A stretch of DNA of 52,124 nucleotides from Pseudotamlana agarivorans (GTDB taxonomy: Bacteria; Bacteroidota; Bacteroidia; Flavobacteriales; Flavobacteriaceae), in NCBI RefSeq assembly GCF_018860245.1, contig NZ_JAHKPD010000016.1:1-52124 (forward strand), written 5' to 3'. Positions 28,388 to 38,560 of the stretch are shown piece after piece. The position numbers and the translations under genes were made by a program. Each line of letters starts with the position of its first letter. Positions within the stretch are counted from its first letter, which is position 1. Under the pieces are notes generated by a model, which worked only from the letters and a program-made list of their open reading frames with translations, was not told the DNA's origin and searched no databases.

Positions 28388-28446
28388 TAATTAAAAAGTT
28401 TTCAGATTATAGGAATTAGTCCTTATTATATACCATAAAAACTTTC

Positions 28447-28486
28447 AAAGGATTACCTTACTAAAAATAAGGTAATCCTTTTTTTA
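28447..28486 (+). terminator. Bidirectional terminator
   Basis: The stem GGATTACCTTA / TAAGGTAATCC with a 7-nt loop is followed by seven Ts. It lies between convergent genes. Confidence 0.85.
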
Positions 28487-28492
28487 TGACAT

Positions 28493-29017
28493 CTATTTGC
28501 CACGCTGCCCGACAAACTTATGGTTATCAGATTTAAACAACACGTTAAAACTGGTTAAACTCCCATAAATTCTAGTAATATATTGTTGTAAATCAACCTT
28601 ATTTTGCTCATCTAAATCACTCGCATTAATACGCTGCTCCATAACACGCAAGCGATCTCTCACCATAATAATTTTATTAAAAAATTTATCAATTGGCAGC
28701 TCATAAGCTTTTAAATTACCATCGGCAGGTTCAAGAATTAACTTTCCACCCTTGTATTTATCGGCAATTGGTACAATTTCACTAACATCACTCCATTTTT
28801 TCAAGATACGTACCAAACTACTTTCCACTTCCGAAAAGCTTATAGTATCCACATCGCCATCTGCAGCTTCAATAACTTCAAAAGTGCTATCAATAGCAAT
28901 GGTTTCTAATCCGTTTTCAATAAAAGTGACCCAGTAATATTCCGATGTTACGTTTGTAACGACACCTTTTCCAAATTCTGGATGATTTATTCGCGATCCT
29001 ATTCCTAGTATTTTCAT
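28493..29017 (-). CDS. Conserved flavobacterial protein with a CarD/Tudor-like N-terminal motif
   Basis: The product has 174 residues and is cytoplasmic. The N-terminus GIGSRINHPEFGKGVVTNV, followed by YYWVTFIENGLETIAID, has the SH3/Tudor-like G-x-H-P-x-F-G-x-G-x-V pattern seen in CarD-type and helicase C-terminal domains. The remainder is helical (ESSLVRILKKWSDVSEIVPI, then DKFFNKIIMVRDRLRVMEQR). It diverges from uvrA, and a DNA- or RNAP-related role is possible, but this rests on the small N-terminal motif only. Confidence 0.7.
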   Translation of the reverse strand: MKILGIGSRINHPEFGKGVVTNVTSEYYWVTFIENGLETIAIDSTFEVIEAADGDVDTISFSEVESSLVRILKKWSDVSEIVPIADKYKGGKLILEPADGNLKAYELPIDKFFNKIIMVRDRLRVMEQRINASDLDEQNKVDLQQYITRIYGSLTSFNVLFKSDNHKFVGQRGK

Positions 29018-29173
29018 ATGTTATAATTGTGTTTTAGTGTTCTAAATTTAACTTCATAAATATACTTCCTTCAGAAATAATTATAAAAAAAATCAGGAGA
29101 AATTCTATGCTTAAATTCAATAACGCTTCCGCGGAAGCAGTAAAACTTCACATGATTTTAACAACTAAAATTG

Positions 29174-29181
29174 TACCTTTG
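29174..29181 (+). promoter_or_regulatory. uvrA promoter -7 box
   Basis: TACCTTTG (TAnnTTTG) lies 15 bp before the ATG at 29197 and inside the longer open frame starting at 29107. It supports the shorter UvrA start. Confidence 0.55.
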
Positions 29182-29196
29182 CGCTTTTGCAAATTT

Positions 29197-32028
29197 ATGA
29201 GTCAATTCAACGAATTTATTGAAGTTAAGGGCGCTAGGGTACACAATCTTAAAGATATAGATGTTTCCATTCCGCGAGAGAAACTTGTTGTAATCACAGG
29301 TTTATCTGGTAGCGGAAAATCTTCTTTAGCCTTTGATACCATTTATGCTGAAGGTCAGCGCCGATATATTGAAACTTTTTCGGCTTATGCACGTCAGTTT
29401 TTAGGCGGATTAGAACGTCCTGATGTTGATAAAATTGACGGCCTCTCCCCTGTTATTGCTATAGAACAAAAAACCACTAGTAAATCGCCACGCTCAACGG
29501 TAGGTACCATTACAGAGATTTACGACTTTATGCGTTTGCTTTTTGCGCGAGCCAGTGATGCTTATAGCTTCAATACAGGTGATAAAATGGTGAGCTATAG
29601 CGATGAACAAATTAAAGACCTTATTTCTAGCGATTTTAAAGGAAAACGCATTAATGTTTTGGCGCCTGTGGTACGCTCCAGAAAAGGACATTACCGCGAA
29701 TTATTTGAGCAAATTGGAAAACAAGGTTTTGTAAAAGTTCGAACCGATGGTGAAATTCGCGATATCACCAAAGGCATGAAATTGGATCGTTACAAAAACC
29801 ACGATATAGAAATTGTAATTGACCGTTTGGTTATTGACGATTCGGTAGATAATGATAAACGCCTTTCAGAAACCATAAACACCGCCATGTATCATGGGGA
29901 AGATGTGCTTATGGTTATTGATCAAGACACTCAAGAAGCCCGTTATTTTAGTCGGAATTTAATGTGTCCGAGTTCGGGTATTTCATATCCAAATCCGGAA
30001 CCCAATAACTTTTCATTCAATTCCCCAAAAGGGGCTTGCGACAATTGCAATGGTATAGGGAACTTGTATCAAGTGAATATAGATAAGATTGTTCCAGACG
30101 ATACTATTTCTATAAAAGCTGGTGCATTAGCACCACATGGTCCAGAAAAAAATAGCTGGATTTTTAAGCAATTTGAAACGATTGCACAGCGTTTTAATTT
30201 CAGTTTAACCGATGCCTATAAAGACCTTCCAGAAGCAGCGAAAAACATGATTCTTTATGGTGGCAATGAAAAGTTCTCCGTTGAAAGTAAAACTTTAGGC
30301 GTTACTCGGGATTATAAAATCGATTTTGAAGGCGTTGCCAATTTTATAGAAAACCAATACAAAACTGCAGAATCGACCTCGTTAAAACGTTGGGCTAAAG
30401 ATTTTATGGACAAAGTTACTTGTCCTGTTTGTGAAGGTTCTCGATTGAAAAAAGAATCACTTTATTTCAAAATAAACGATAAAAATATTGCTGAACTTGC
30501 TAATACCGATATCGTTGAATTAGCAAAATGGTTTGGTGATTTAGATAAGCATCTTTCAGAAAAACAATTAAAAATTGCTGAAGAAGTTATAAAAGAAATT
30601 AAATCCAGACTGCAGTTTTTGTTAGATGTTGGTTTAGATTATTTATCACTTAATAGAAGCTCAAAATCCTTATCTGGTGGAGAAGCGCAACGTATTCGAT
30701 TAGCCACTCAAATTGGTTCGCAATTGGTTGGTGTGCTGTATATTCTTGACGAACCTAGTATTGGATTGCATCAGCGCGACAACGAAAAATTAATAAATTC
30801 CTTGGTAGCTTTACGAGATATCGGAAACTCTGTTATTGTTGTTGAACACGATAAAGACATGATTGAACGTGCCGATTATGTGATAGACATTGGTCCTAAA
30901 GCAGGAAAATATGGTGGTGAAATTATAAGTATTGGAACTCCAGAGGAATTATTAACACACCACACGCTTACAGCAGATTATTTAAACGGTAATAAAGAAA
31001 TTGAAATTCCTAAAACACACCGTAAAGGCAATGGAAATTTTATTGATTTAAAAGGCTGTACAGGAAATAACTTAAAAAACGTTTCAGTAAAATTTCCCTT
31101 AGGAAAAATGATAGGTGTTACCGGTGTTTCAGGAAGTGGAAAATCTACTTTAATCAACGAAACCCTCTACCCTATTTTGAACGCGTATTACTTTAATGGC
31201 GTTAAAAAACCTATGCCATATAAAAGCATAAAAGGTTTAGATCATATCGATAAGGTTATTGATATTAATCAATCGCCCATTGGAAGAACACCTCGAAGTA
31301 ATCCTGCCACATATACTGGCACTTTTAGCGAAATAAGAGCCTTGTTTGCAAAAATACCAGAGGCTATGATTCGTGGTTATAAAGCCGGGCGTTTTAGCTT
31401 CAATGTAAAAGGCGGGCGCTGTGAAACCTGCCAAGGAGGAGGTTTACGTGTTATTGAAATGAATTTTCTACCAGATGTATATGTGGAATGTGAAACTTGT
31501 CAAGGCAAACGTTTTAATCGTGAAACATTAGAAATTCGCTATAAAGGTAAAAGCATAAGTGATGTTTTAAATATGACCATGAATGAAGCAGTCGACTTCT
31601 TTGAGCACATTCCTAAAATTCATAAAAAATTAAAAACAATAAAAGATGTTGGCCTCGGGTATATTACATTAGGCCAACAAAGTACCACACTTTCTGGTGG
31701 TGAGGCACAGCGTATTAAGTTAGCTACCGAACTGTCCAAAAGAGACACCGGAAACACCTTTTATATTTTAGATGAACCTACAACTGGCTTGCATTTTGAA
31801 GATATTCGTGTGCTTATGATTGTTTTAAACAAATTGGCCGACAAAGGTAATACGGTATTAATTATAGAACATAATTTAGACGTGATTAAAACTGTAGATC
31901 ATATTATTGATATTGGTTATGAAGGTGGAAAAGGTGGCGGAAAAGTGATTGTAGAGGGCACCCCCGAAGAAGTTGCCAAACATAAAAAAAGCCACACGGC
32001 TAAATTTTTAAAAAAAGAATTACATTAG
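29197..32028 (+). CDS. uvrA: UvrABC excinuclease subunit A
   Basis: The product has 943 residues from the ATG at 29197 (MSQFNEFIEVKGARVHNLKD), the usual UvrA length. The longer frame to 29107 includes a promoter box. It has two ABC ATPase modules: Walker A ITGLSGSGKSSLAFDT and VTGVSGSGKSTLINET, and signature LSGGEAQRI in both. Three zinc-binding pairs are visible (CDNCNGIG, CPVCEGSRLKKE, CETCQGGG with CETCQGKRF). As a dimer with UvrB it finds bulky DNA damage and loads UvrB for nucleotide excision repair. Confidence 0.98.
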   Translation: MSQFNEFIEVKGARVHNLKDIDVSIPREKLVVITGLSGSGKSSLAFDTIYAEGQRRYIETFSAYARQFLGGLERPDVDKIDGLSPVIAIEQKTTSKSPRSTVGTITEIYDFMRLLFARASDAYSFNTGDKMVSYSDEQIKDLISSDFKGKRINVLAPVVRSRKGHYRELFEQIGKQGFVKVRTDGEIRDITKGMKLDRYKNHDIEIVIDRLVIDDSVDNDKRLSETINTAMYHGEDVLMVIDQDTQEARYFSRNLMCPSSGISYPNPEPNNFSFNSPKGACDNCNGIGNLYQVNIDKIVPDDTISIKAGALAPHGPEKNSWIFKQFETIAQRFNFSLTDAYKDLPEAAKNMILYGGNEKFSVESKTLGVTRDYKIDFEGVANFIENQYKTAESTSLKRWAKDFMDKVTCPVCEGSRLKKESLYFKINDKNIAELANTDIVELAKWFGDLDKHLSEKQLKIAEEVIKEIKSRLQFLLDVGLDYLSLNRSSKSLSGGEAQRIRLATQIGSQLVGVLYILDEPSIGLHQRDNEKLINSLVALRDIGNSVIVVEHDKDMIERADYVIDIGPKAGKYGGEIISIGTPEELLTHHTLTADYLNGNKEIEIPKTHRKGNGNFIDLKGCTGNNLKNVSVKFPLGKMIGVTGVSGSGKSTLINETLYPILNAYYFNGVKKPMPYKSIKGLDHIDKVIDINQSPIGRTPRSNPATYTGTFSEIRALFAKIPEAMIRGYKAGRFSFNVKGGRCETCQGGGLRVIEMNFLPDVYVECETCQGKRFNRETLEIRYKGKSISDVLNMTMNEAVDFFEHIPKIHKKLKTIKDVGLGYITLGQQSTTLSGGEAQRIKLATELSKRDTGNTFYILDEPTTGLHFEDIRVLMIVLNKLADKGNTVLIIEHNLDVIKTVDHIIDIGYEGGKGGGKVIVEGTPEEVAKHKKSHTAKFLKKELH

Positions 32029-32051
32029 TCTAGTAAAGTTTTAAGAAAGTG

Positions 32052-32079
32052 AACAAGCAGTACCTTGAGCTTGTTTTAG
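32052..32079 (+). terminator. Possible weak uvrA terminator
   Basis: The stem AACAAGC / GCTTGTT is followed by TTTAGG. The T-run is short, so read-through into the LOG-family gene is likely. Confidence 0.3.
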
Positions 32080-32121
32080 GTGAGATTTAAAAAGTTTAAA
32101 AAAATATAAATTATAAACATT

Positions 32122-32811
32122 ATGAGAACAGAAAAACACCCAAAAGGCTGGAACGAAATTAAAACAAACGATTCTTGGGCCATTTTTAAAATTATGGGTG
32201 AATTTGTTAGTGGTTTTGAAAAGATGAGTAAAATAGGCCCTTGTGTGTCCATTTTTGGTTCTGCCAGAACTAAACCAGATCATAAATATTACAAATTAGC
32301 CGAAAATGTAGCTAAAGAAATTGTTGAAGCCGGTTATGGTGTTATTACTGGTGGTGGGCCAGGAATTATGGAAGCTGGTAATAAAGGTGCACATTTAGCT
32401 GGCGGAACATCGGTTGGACTAAATATTGAATTGCCTTTTGAACAGCATGACAACCCATATATTGATGTTGATAAAAATTTAGATTTCGATTACTTTTTTG
32501 TTCGTAAAGTCATGTTTGTAAAATATTCTCAAGGATTTGTGGTGATGCCTGGTGGTTTTGGGACTTTAGACGAGCTTTTTGAAGCCATCACACTAATTCA
32601 AACGCATAAAATTGGAAAATTCCCAATTATCCTTGTCGGAAGAACCTTCTGGGCTGGTTTATTTGAATGGATTAAAAACACACTTTTAGAAACCGATGCT
32701 ACAATTAGTGCTAAAGATTTAGATTTAATTCATTTGGTAGACACGGAAGATGAAGTCATTGCGATTCTTGATGATTTCTATAAAAACTCAGATTTAAGTC
32801 CGAATTTCTAA
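32122..32811 (+). CDS. LOG-family (TIGR00730-type) Rossmann-fold nucleotide phosphoribohydrolase
   Basis: The product has 229 residues. The two family motifs are VITGGGPGIMEAGNKGAH and VVMPGGFGTLDELFEAITL (PGGxGTxxE). Such proteins, often mislabelled lysine decarboxylases, cleave nucleoside 5'-monophosphates (cytokinin riboside monophosphate in LOG) to base plus ribose 5-phosphate. The bacterial substrate is not clear. It follows uvrA by 93 nt on the same strand, possibly read through. Confidence 0.9.
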   Translation: MRTEKHPKGWNEIKTNDSWAIFKIMGEFVSGFEKMSKIGPCVSIFGSARTKPDHKYYKLAENVAKEIVEAGYGVITGGGPGIMEAGNKGAHLAGGTSVGLNIELPFEQHDNPYIDVDKNLDFDYFFVRKVMFVKYSQGFVVMPGGFGTLDELFEAITLIQTHKIGKFPIILVGRTFWAGLFEWIKNTLLETDATISAKDLDLIHLVDTEDEVIAILDDFYKNSDLSPNF

Positions 32812-32860
32812 AGTCGATAAATAAATTCCATCCGTATTTAATAACCTAAATCATTAATCG

Positions 32861-35692
32861 TTGAGACTACGTTTATTTAATAGTTTTCTTTTCTTCACTA
32901 TTAGCCTACTCAGTTTAAGTCAGAATAAAATTGATTTAAAGGCTGCTTTTGATGTGGAAAATAAGCAAATAAAAATATCTCAGACAATTATATACCACAA
33001 TGATACGAACGATGAATTGGAATTTATTTATTTAAACGATTGGAATAATAGTTATTCCTCGAAACACACCCCTTTAGCGCATCGTTTAGCTGAGGAATAC
33101 AAAGACGAATTTCAACTTGTAAAAGACGAAGATCGTGGTTTTTCAAACATAAATTTCATAAAACAACATGGTGAGAAGTTAGAATTTAAGATACTCAAAG
33201 ATCAGCAAGATGTTATTAAGGTTTATTTAAATGAACCTTTGAAACCTAACGCATCTTATGAGCTAGAATTAGACTATCTCGTTAAAATTCCTAATGCTAG
33301 TTTTACACGATATGGCATTGATGATGATGGTAATGTTAGTCTTAGATATTGGTACATTACACCAACAGTCTACAATGGTGAATGGCAATATTATAGTAAC
33401 AAGAATTTGGACGATTTATTCATTCCGAAATCTGATATTTCCTTAGAAATCGAATATCCAAACATCTATGATTTAACTTCAGATTTAGATTTAGATAATC
33501 TAACAAAAACCACTAATAAAGAGGTGGTTACGTTAAAAGGAAAACACAGAAATTCCAACAAGTTATTCCTTCAAAAAAAATCAAATTTTAACACGATTCA
33601 AGCAGATAATTTATCCGTTATTTCTAACATTGATGGTAAAGGTATTGAGATTCTAGATCAGGTAATTATTACCGAACGTATTACCAAATTTATAATTGAA
33701 AACTTTGGAGCCTACCCACACGAGCGTCTATTATTAACTCAAATTGATTATGATAAAGACCCCATTTATGGTTTAAACTTCTTACCAAAATTCATAAAAA
33801 CACACCCTTTAAGTTTCGAGTATGAACTTAAAATTCTAAAAATTGCCCTTTACAATTATTTAGAGAACACTTTATTGCTTAACCCGAGAAGAGAACAATG
33901 GTTAATTGACGGTATACAGATTTATTACATGATGCAATATGTAGATCAATACCATCCAGACATGAAGTTTCTAGGCTCGATATCCGATTTTTGGGCCGCC
34001 AGACCTTTTCATGCATCTGATATGATGTATAACGATAAATACATTTTAGCATATATGGTTATGGCTAGAACCAACCGCGACCAAGCTCTAACAAAAGCAA
34101 AAGACTCCTTATTAAAATATAATAAAAATATAGCCAACAAATATAAGGCAGGAATCGGATTTAAGTATTTAGATGACTTTACAGACCATAGCATTGTTGA
34201 AAATAGCATTGAGTCGTTTGTAAAAGAATCTAAACTACAGAATACCTCAATTACCGAATTTGAAAAACACTTAAAATCTCAAACAGATAAAAATATTGAT
34301 TGGTTTTTTAGTGATTATTTGGCCACTAGAAAAGTTATCGATTACAAGATTAAAAAGGTAAGTAAAACCGAAGATTCTGTAACATTAACGATTAAAAACA
34401 AGGGTAAAAACAACATGCCTGTATCGTTATATACACTTAAAAATGATAGTGTAGTCTCAAAACAATGGGTTGAAAACATACAGAAGTACAAAACCATTAC
34501 CATACCAAGCAATGGTGGCGATAAATTGGTTTTAAATTACGAAAATACGATACCAGAATTTAATTCTAGAGACAACTGGAAATCATTAAAAGGAGCATTA
34601 GCAAACAATAAACCTTTACAAATACGTTTATTTAAAGATATAGAAGACCCGAATTACAGCCAGGTATTTATTATGCCTATTTTGGAATTCAACAATATCT
34701 ATGACGGCATAAACTTAGGACTTAAAGCCTATAACAAAACAGTATTACGCCGTATGTTTTACTACAAAATATCACCACAATATTCCTTTGGTTCTAATGC
34801 TGTTACAGGATCACTTACGGTATCAAAAACGCATAATATACAAGATCGTAATTTATATTATCTTAATTATGGATTTTCTGGATCTTACAAATCTTACGCG
34901 GAAGACCTATTTGTAAGACGACTAACACCTTCTGTTTCTTTGCTTTATAGAGATAAAGAGGATTTTCGCTCTAATAAAAGGGGCGCGCTCTATACCAGGT
35001 TTATAGATATTCATAGAGATGAAGATGAACAAAATCGAGTAACGAGCGATGAGCCCAACTACTCCTTATTTAATACCCGTTTTATATATTCTAATGATAA
35101 TCTAATTAACTTTTATAAGTGGTATGTCGACCTTCAGTTTAGTAAAGAATTTAGCAAAGTGTCTCTAAATTATGAGTACAGGCATTTGTTCGAAAACAAC
35201 CGTCAGATAAACCTAAGAGCCTTCGCTGGAACCTTTTTGCGCAACGACAACGACCCTACTTCAGATTACTTCAGCTTTGCTTTAAACCGTCCTACCGATT
35301 ATTTATTTGATTACAATTATCTAGGACGATCTGAAACTACAGGACTATTTAGTCAGCAATATATCCCTGCTGAAGGTGGTTTCAAATCAAAATTAGAACC
35401 TGCATTTGCTAATCAATGGATTACAACTTTAAATGCAAGCACGACATTATGGCGTTATATTTTACTTTATGGAGATGTTGGTTTGGTTAAAAATAGATAT
35501 GAAGATCCTAAATTTGTATATGGAACAGGAGTGCGCGTTAATTTGGTAACAGATTATTTTGAATTATATTTTCCTATATATTCAAATTTAGGATGGGAAA
35601 TCGCTCAACCGCGTTATGCTGAGCACATTAGATTCATATTTACGATAGATCCACAATCGCTACTCGGATTGTTTAGAAGACGCTGGTTTTAG
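32861..35692 (+). CDS. Large exported M1-aminopeptidase-like protein lacking the zinc motif, with a beta-barrel-like C-terminal region
   Basis: The product has 943 residues. The TTG start at 32861 is accepted because a signal peptide follows directly (MRLRLFNSFLFFTISLLSLS). Residues 20-300 resemble the N-terminal beta domain of M1 (gluzincin) peptidases (YHNDTNDELEFIYLNDW, YELELDYLVKIPNASF). Around residues 314-365 the pattern EYELKILKIALYNYLEN, then EQWLIDGIQIYYMMQYVD, aligns with the helix pair that normally carries HEXXH and the distal Glu, but the zinc-binding histidines are absent. From about 580 on the strands look like an outer-membrane barrel (NLGLKAYNKTVLRRMFYYKI, LYYLNYGFSGSYKSY). 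I infer an inactive, repurposed peptidase in the outer membrane. It follows the LOG gene by 49 nt. Confidence 0.75.
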   Translation: MRLRLFNSFLFFTISLLSLSQNKIDLKAAFDVENKQIKISQTIIYHNDTNDELEFIYLNDWNNSYSSKHTPLAHRLAEEYKDEFQLVKDEDRGFSNINFIKQHGEKLEFKILKDQQDVIKVYLNEPLKPNASYELELDYLVKIPNASFTRYGIDDDGNVSLRYWYITPTVYNGEWQYYSNKNLDDLFIPKSDISLEIEYPNIYDLTSDLDLDNLTKTTNKEVVTLKGKHRNSNKLFLQKKSNFNTIQADNLSVISNIDGKGIEILDQVIITERITKFIIENFGAYPHERLLLTQIDYDKDPIYGLNFLPKFIKTHPLSFEYELKILKIALYNYLENTLLLNPRREQWLIDGIQIYYMMQYVDQYHPDMKFLGSISDFWAARPFHASDMMYNDKYILAYMVMARTNRDQALTKAKDSLLKYNKNIANKYKAGIGFKYLDDFTDHSIVENSIESFVKESKLQNTSITEFEKHLKSQTDKNIDWFFSDYLATRKVIDYKIKKVSKTEDSVTLTIKNKGKNNMPVSLYTLKNDSVVSKQWVENIQKYKTITIPSNGGDKLVLNYENTIPEFNSRDNWKSLKGALANNKPLQIRLFKDIEDPNYSQVFIMPILEFNNIYDGINLGLKAYNKTVLRRMFYYKISPQYSFGSNAVTGSLTVSKTHNIQDRNLYYLNYGFSGSYKSYAEDLFVRRLTPSVSLLYRDKEDFRSNKRGALYTRFIDIHRDEDEQNRVTSDEPNYSLFNTRFIYSNDNLINFYKWYVDLQFSKEFSKVSLNYEYRHLFENNRQINLRAFAGTFLRNDNDPTSDYFSFALNRPTDYLFDYNYLGRSETTGLFSQQYIPAEGGFKSKLEPAFANQWITTLNASTTLWRYILLYGDVGLVKNRYEDPKFVYGTGVRVNLVTDYFELYFPIYSNLGWEIAQPRYAEHIRFIFTIDPQSLLGLFRRRWF

Positions 35693-35808
35693 TTTAAAAT
35701 ATTAAAATATTATCAATAAAACCGTGTTTTTTATCAATTAATTCTAATATAAAGATAACAAATCAAAGCTTTATTAAATTATTCACAACAACTTAAGCTG
35801 TCATAAAA

Positions 35809-35839
35809 TTGCAAAAAAGCTAAAAATTAACTATTTTTG
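35809..35839 (+). promoter_or_regulatory. Bacteroidota promoter for the E1 dehydrogenase gene
   Basis: TTG at 35809-35811, a 20-bp spacer and TATTTTTG at 35832-35839 match the phylum consensus TTG-N(about 19-21)-TAnnTTTG. Transcription should start near 35845, so the TTG at 35837 cannot be the protein start. Confidence 0.75.
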
Positions 35840-35866
35840 CCGCAACTGAAAAAAATCACGGCTTCT

Positions 35867-38278
35867 ATGCAAACATTATCCGATTTGAATAATAATCTAT
35901 CATTCGAAGATTTTAAAACTGAAGTACTTAATGATTATAGAACGGCCGTAATAAGCCGGGAGTGTAGTTTACTTGGTAGACGAGAAGTTTTAACGGGTAA
36001 GGCTAAATTTGGAATTTTCGGTGACGGTAAAGAAGTACCACAGTTAGCTATGGCTAAAGCTTTTCAAAAAGGCGATTGGCGTTCTGGATATTACAGAGAC
36101 CAAACATTTATGATGGCCATAGGCGAACTTACTCCAGAACAATTTTTCTCAGGATTATACGCCAATACCAATTTAGAATTAGAACCGATGTCTGCAGGCC
36201 GCCAAATGGGTGGTCATTTTGTAACGCATAGTTTAAACGAGAATGGTAGTTGGAAAAACTTAAAAGAACAATATAACTCTAGTGCCGACATTTCACCAAC
36301 CGCAGGGCAAATGCCTCGTTTATTGGGCTTAGCACAAGCATCAAAAATATTTAGAAACGTAAAAGGCATTAATGCCACTAATTTTTCTAATGAAGGTAAT
36401 GAAGTGGCTTGGGGAACTATTGGAAATGCGAGTACCAGTGAAGGTTTGTTTTTTGAAACTATAAATGCTGCAGGTGTACTTCAAGTTCCTATGGTTATAA
36501 GTGTTTGGGATGATGAATATGGTATTTCGGTACATGCTAGACACCAAACAACAAAAGAAAACATTTCTGAAATTCTAAAAGGATTTCAACGAGATAGCGC
36601 TACTAAAGGTTTTGAAATTTTACGTGTTAAAGGATGGGATTATGCCAATTTGGTAGAAACTTATCAAGAAGCAAGTAAAATAGCAAGAGAAGAGCATGTG
36701 CCTGTATTAATTCATGTTTCTGAATTAACACAACCTCAAGGGCACTCCACTTCTGGTTCTCATGAACGTTACAAAAATGCAGAAAGATTAGAGTGGGAAT
36801 CTGACAATGATTGTAATGTAAAATTCCGAGCTTGGGTTATTGAAAGTGGTATTGCAACAAACGAAAATTTAATTGAAATTGAACGAGCCGCAAAACGCGA
36901 TGTGCGCGAAGCTAAAAAGAATGCTTGGAATACGTTTTTACGACCAATTTCAAAAGAGCAACAAGAATTAATTACGCTACTAAAACCGATTGCAAAATTG
37001 AGCGTTAATGGTGTTTTTATTTCTAAAATTGCTGAAACATTAACACATATTGACGAACCTACAAGGAAAGATTTACTCTCTAGTGCAAGACGTGTATTAA
37101 GATATTTGGTTTCTGAAACTTTTGAAGAAAAACGTAAACTTCAAATTTGGATTGATACCCTTTTTGAAAATACACAACCACGATTTAGTTCGCATTTATA
37201 TTCACAAACACAAGGGTCAAATACACGTATAAACGAAGTAAAACCTGCCTTTGATGATGCTGCTGAAATGGTAGATGCACGTATTATTTTACGTGATAAT
37301 TTTGATGCCATTTTTAAAAATTATCCAGAATCTTTAATTTTTGGTGAAGATACTGGTAATATTGGTGATGTAAATCAAGGTTTAGAAGGCTTGCAAGCTA
37401 AGTATGGAGAACTTCGTGTAGCCGATACAGGAATTCGAGAAGCCACTATTTTAGGACAAGGTATTGGTATGGCTTTACGCGGATTAAGGCCTATTGCAGA
37501 GATTCAATATTTAGATTATATCCTGTATGCTTTACAAATTATTAGTGATGATTTAGCCACTACTCACTATAGAACAAAAGGAAAACAAAAAGCACCGTTA
37601 ATTATAAGAACTCGTGGACATCGTTTAGAAGGTATTTGGCATTCTGGTTCGCAAATGGGCGGTATTTTAAACCTTGCAAAAGGTGTTAATTTATTGGTTC
37701 CTAGAAACATGACCAAGGCCGCTGGTTTTTACAATACTTTACTCTTAGGTGATGATCCTGCAATTGTTGTAGAATGTTTAAATGGTTACCGTCTTAAAGA
37801 GAAGATGCCTAATAATTTAAGTGCCATTAAAACACCTGTTGGTGTTGTTGAGACTCTAAAAGAAGGTGATGATATCACTTTAGTATCTTACGGTTCTACA
37901 TTACGAATTGTTCAAGAGGTTTCAAAAGAATTGTTAGCTGTAGGTATCGATGCTGAAATAATAGATATACAATCATTAATGCCGTTTGATTTAAATCATG
38001 ATATTGTAAAGAGTATTGCTAAAACCAATCGTGTTATGATTATTGATGAAGACGTTCCAGGAGGAGCTTCAGCATATATATTAGATGAAATTTTAAACCG
38101 ACAAAATGCTTTTCAGTATTTAGACAGTGCTCCTAAAACTCTTACAGCAAAAGAGCACAGACCAGCATACGGTAACGATGGTGATTATTTTTCTAAACCA
38201 TCGGCAGAAGATATTTACGAGGCAATTTATTCGGTTATGCACGAAACAAACCCAACTAAATTTCCAAAACTACGCTAG
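35867..38278 (+). CDS. 2-oxoacid (branched-chain type) dehydrogenase E1, alpha and beta subunits fused
   Basis: The product has 803 residues from the ATG at 35867 (MQTLSDLNNNLSFEDFKTEV). The first half is E1 alpha (SAGRQMGGHF, then ThDP-binding NEVAWGTIGNASTSEGLFFE and WDDEYGISVHARHQTT). The second half, from about residue 468, is E1 beta (FGEDTGNIGDVNQGLEGL, GIREATILGQGIGMALRGLR, RTRGHRLEGIWHSGSQMGGI). E1 decarboxylates a 2-oxo acid and passes the acyl group to lipoyl E2; the branched-chain form fits the iso-branched lipids of Bacteroidota. No E2/E3 gene is adjacent. The gene has its own promoter. The precise 2-oxo acid is not determined by the sequence. Confidence 0.9.
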   Translation: MQTLSDLNNNLSFEDFKTEVLNDYRTAVISRECSLLGRREVLTGKAKFGIFGDGKEVPQLAMAKAFQKGDWRSGYYRDQTFMMAIGELTPEQFFSGLYANTNLELEPMSAGRQMGGHFVTHSLNENGSWKNLKEQYNSSADISPTAGQMPRLLGLAQASKIFRNVKGINATNFSNEGNEVAWGTIGNASTSEGLFFETINAAGVLQVPMVISVWDDEYGISVHARHQTTKENISEILKGFQRDSATKGFEILRVKGWDYANLVETYQEASKIAREEHVPVLIHVSELTQPQGHSTSGSHERYKNAERLEWESDNDCNVKFRAWVIESGIATNENLIEIERAAKRDVREAKKNAWNTFLRPISKEQQELITLLKPIAKLSVNGVFISKIAETLTHIDEPTRKDLLSSARRVLRYLVSETFEEKRKLQIWIDTLFENTQPRFSSHLYSQTQGSNTRINEVKPAFDDAAEMVDARIILRDNFDAIFKNYPESLIFGEDTGNIGDVNQGLEGLQAKYGELRVADTGIREATILGQGIGMALRGLRPIAEIQYLDYILYALQIISDDLATTHYRTKGKQKAPLIIRTRGHRLEGIWHSGSQMGGILNLAKGVNLLVPRNMTKAAGFYNTLLLGDDPAIVVECLNGYRLKEKMPNNLSAIKTPVGVVETLKEGDDITLVSYGSTLRIVQEVSKELLAVGIDAEIIDIQSLMPFDLNHDIVKSIAKTNRVMIIDEDVPGGASAYILDEILNRQNAFQYLDSAPKTLTAKEHRPAYGNDGDYFSKPSAEDIYEAIYSVMHETNPTKFPKLR

Positions 38279-38538
38279 TTTCTAACTGTAAAGTTGTTTC
38301 AGGTGTATTCCTGTAGGCAACACTAAGTTTGATTAAAGATGCTACTTCTTGTCAAAATTTATTTACGAAGAACTTAAAAAGCATCTATCACTTTTCATTG
38401 TAAAATATTGAATTGAAAACTTTTGCTGCAGAAGTATATAATTGCGAAGCACAACAATTAAAAAGGTATTTCGAGAAGAGCTTCTTAAAATATCTCATTA
38501 GCAGGCGCTATTCATTACTATCTGTGTATTTTTACTTT

Positions 38539-38546
38539 TAGATTTG
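38539..38546 (+). promoter_or_regulatory. -7 promoter box
   Basis: TAGATTTG (TAnnTTTG) lies 14 bp before the ATG at 38561. The preceding 260 bp after the E1 gene hold nothing else that I recognise. Confidence 0.5.
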
Positions 38547-38560
38547 TAAAAAGAACACCT

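Noticed and set aside
29124-29140. CTTCCGCGGAAGC palindrome upstream of uvrA as an SOS box
   Set aside because: The same short word appears inside cmk (about 17236) and near 41891, so it looks like a common genomic word rather than a uvrA operator.
35837-35839. TTG start extending the E1 dehydrogenase by ten residues
   Set aside because: It is part of the TATTTTTG promoter box, so it would not be transcribed.
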